Positions 63,369 to 64,000 of a stretch of DNA of 64,000 nt are shown piece after piece. The stretch is from assembly GCA_002633025.1 (NCBI GenBank), contig NMRB01001526.1, positions 1 to 64,000 of the forward strand, written 5' to 3'. How positions within the stretch are numbered: the stretch's first letter is position 1; every line of letters begins with the position of its first letter. The position numbers were made by a program, and so were the translations under genes. The notes beneath the pieces are model-generated. The model was not told where the DNA came from. It saw only the letters and a program-made list of their open reading frames with translations, and did no database searches. This stretch comes from Notospermus geniculatus. Taxonomy: Eukaryota > Nemertea > Pilidiophora > Heteronemertea > Lineidae.

Positions 63369-63742
63369 ATGTGAGGTTTCGCAAATCTGACGAAACAGGA
63401 AGTACGAAATACGAAATTGGGCTTCATTTCCATGACGTAATGTATTTCAGGAGATGGTTGGTACCGCAAATATCGCCTGCTGCAAGAGCGTCTTTTAGCG
63501 TAGCCTATGACGTTACACCGATAGAGTTACGGTGTATATCGATATAACTTTGAAATTGATCTTTCGAGAATTTAAAAATTCAAGATGCACCATAACTCTC
63601 TCGGTCTTACATGATATGCTAAAAGACGCACTGGCGGCAGGGACATTTGTGGTAGCATCTCCTGAAATACATTAGGTCCTGGAAATGAAGTTGAATTTCG
63701 TATTTCGTACTTCGTGTTTCGTCAGATTTGCGAAACCTCACA
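63369..63742. mobile_element. ~380-bp foldback family, copy 3
   Basis: TGTGAGGTTTCGCAAATCTG and CAGATTTGCGAAACCTCACA perfect over 28 bp with GACGAAACA. The best preserved of the three copies. Confidence 0.9.
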
Positions 63743-64000
63743 AATGTCTTGTCTGTATCGTGAAGGAAGACAAGGCCCGTACGTCTCAGCACAACTTCTC
63801 AAGTACCATGCAATCACGACAAATTTCCAATCAGAAGAAATCTAGGTTTGTTTCCCTTATGTTCGTAAAACCTAGGTTTTTGAGGATCTCAACATTCTTG
63901 ACGCTTCACATTCAAGGTAGCATTCTGTAGCAGGCCTAGGTAGGATGAACCGTCGGCTGAGATAAAAAAAGGAATGTTGCCTTTTGCCTGATTAGCGCCG

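Overview
This is animal nuclear DNA. It is A+T-rich and intron-like, with no long open frames, no ribosomal or intact tRNA genes, and TTAGGG-type telomere motifs. The sequence is packed with tRNA-derived SINEs, short inverted-repeat (MITE or foldback) elements and minisatellites, and is peppered with the palindrome AGGCCT and with ACATGT. This suggests a marine invertebrate, perhaps an echinoderm or hemichordate, but that assignment is a guess from texture. Six isolated N characters (6511, 9014, 19426, 21605, 28656, 43478) look like contig joins.

Layout: 0.3-3.2 kb is a ~120-bp tandem repeat and flanks split by four SINE-A copies and several MITEs. 3.5-6.5 kb holds a SINE-C, foldbacks and a ~105-bp satellite. 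6.5-10 kb is mostly unassigned. 10.6-13.6 kb has tandem duplications, a 45-bp minisatellite and two large foldbacks. 14-19.4 kb is quiet, with SINE-B copies at 17.4-18.1 kb. 19.4-24.4 kb holds SINE-D, a C-rich minisatellite, a 516-bp palindrome and foldbacks. 25-27 kb is a dense block of Harbinger-like MITEs. 28-33.4 kb mixes hAT-like and TTAA elements with SINE-B. 33.4-38.6 kb holds three satellites. 40-42.2 kb is the best place to look for real exons. 43.8-48.3 kb has a 0.4-kb triplication and a ~200-bp satellite. 48.7-54.5 kb is nested MITEs and SINEs. 55.3-61 kb is a ~180-bp satellite riddled with insertions. 61-63.9 kb repeats families seen earlier.

No gene could be assigned a function. 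Almost every open frame is a translation of a SINE, satellite or foldback arm. A few short frames deserve a check: a two-exon candidate at 40.0-40.45 kb, frames at 41.65-42.12 kb and 53.98-54.20 kb (minus), and a duplicated 36-codon frame at 11.64 and 11.985 kb.

The window is best read as a record of transposition. The satellites and multicopy SINEs supply empty sites, so the target duplications of at least five classes of nonautonomous DNA transposon can be read directly (TA, TTA/CTG, TTAA, 7-8 bp, and a CCGG class that repeatedly lands in the B box of tRNA-derived SINEs).
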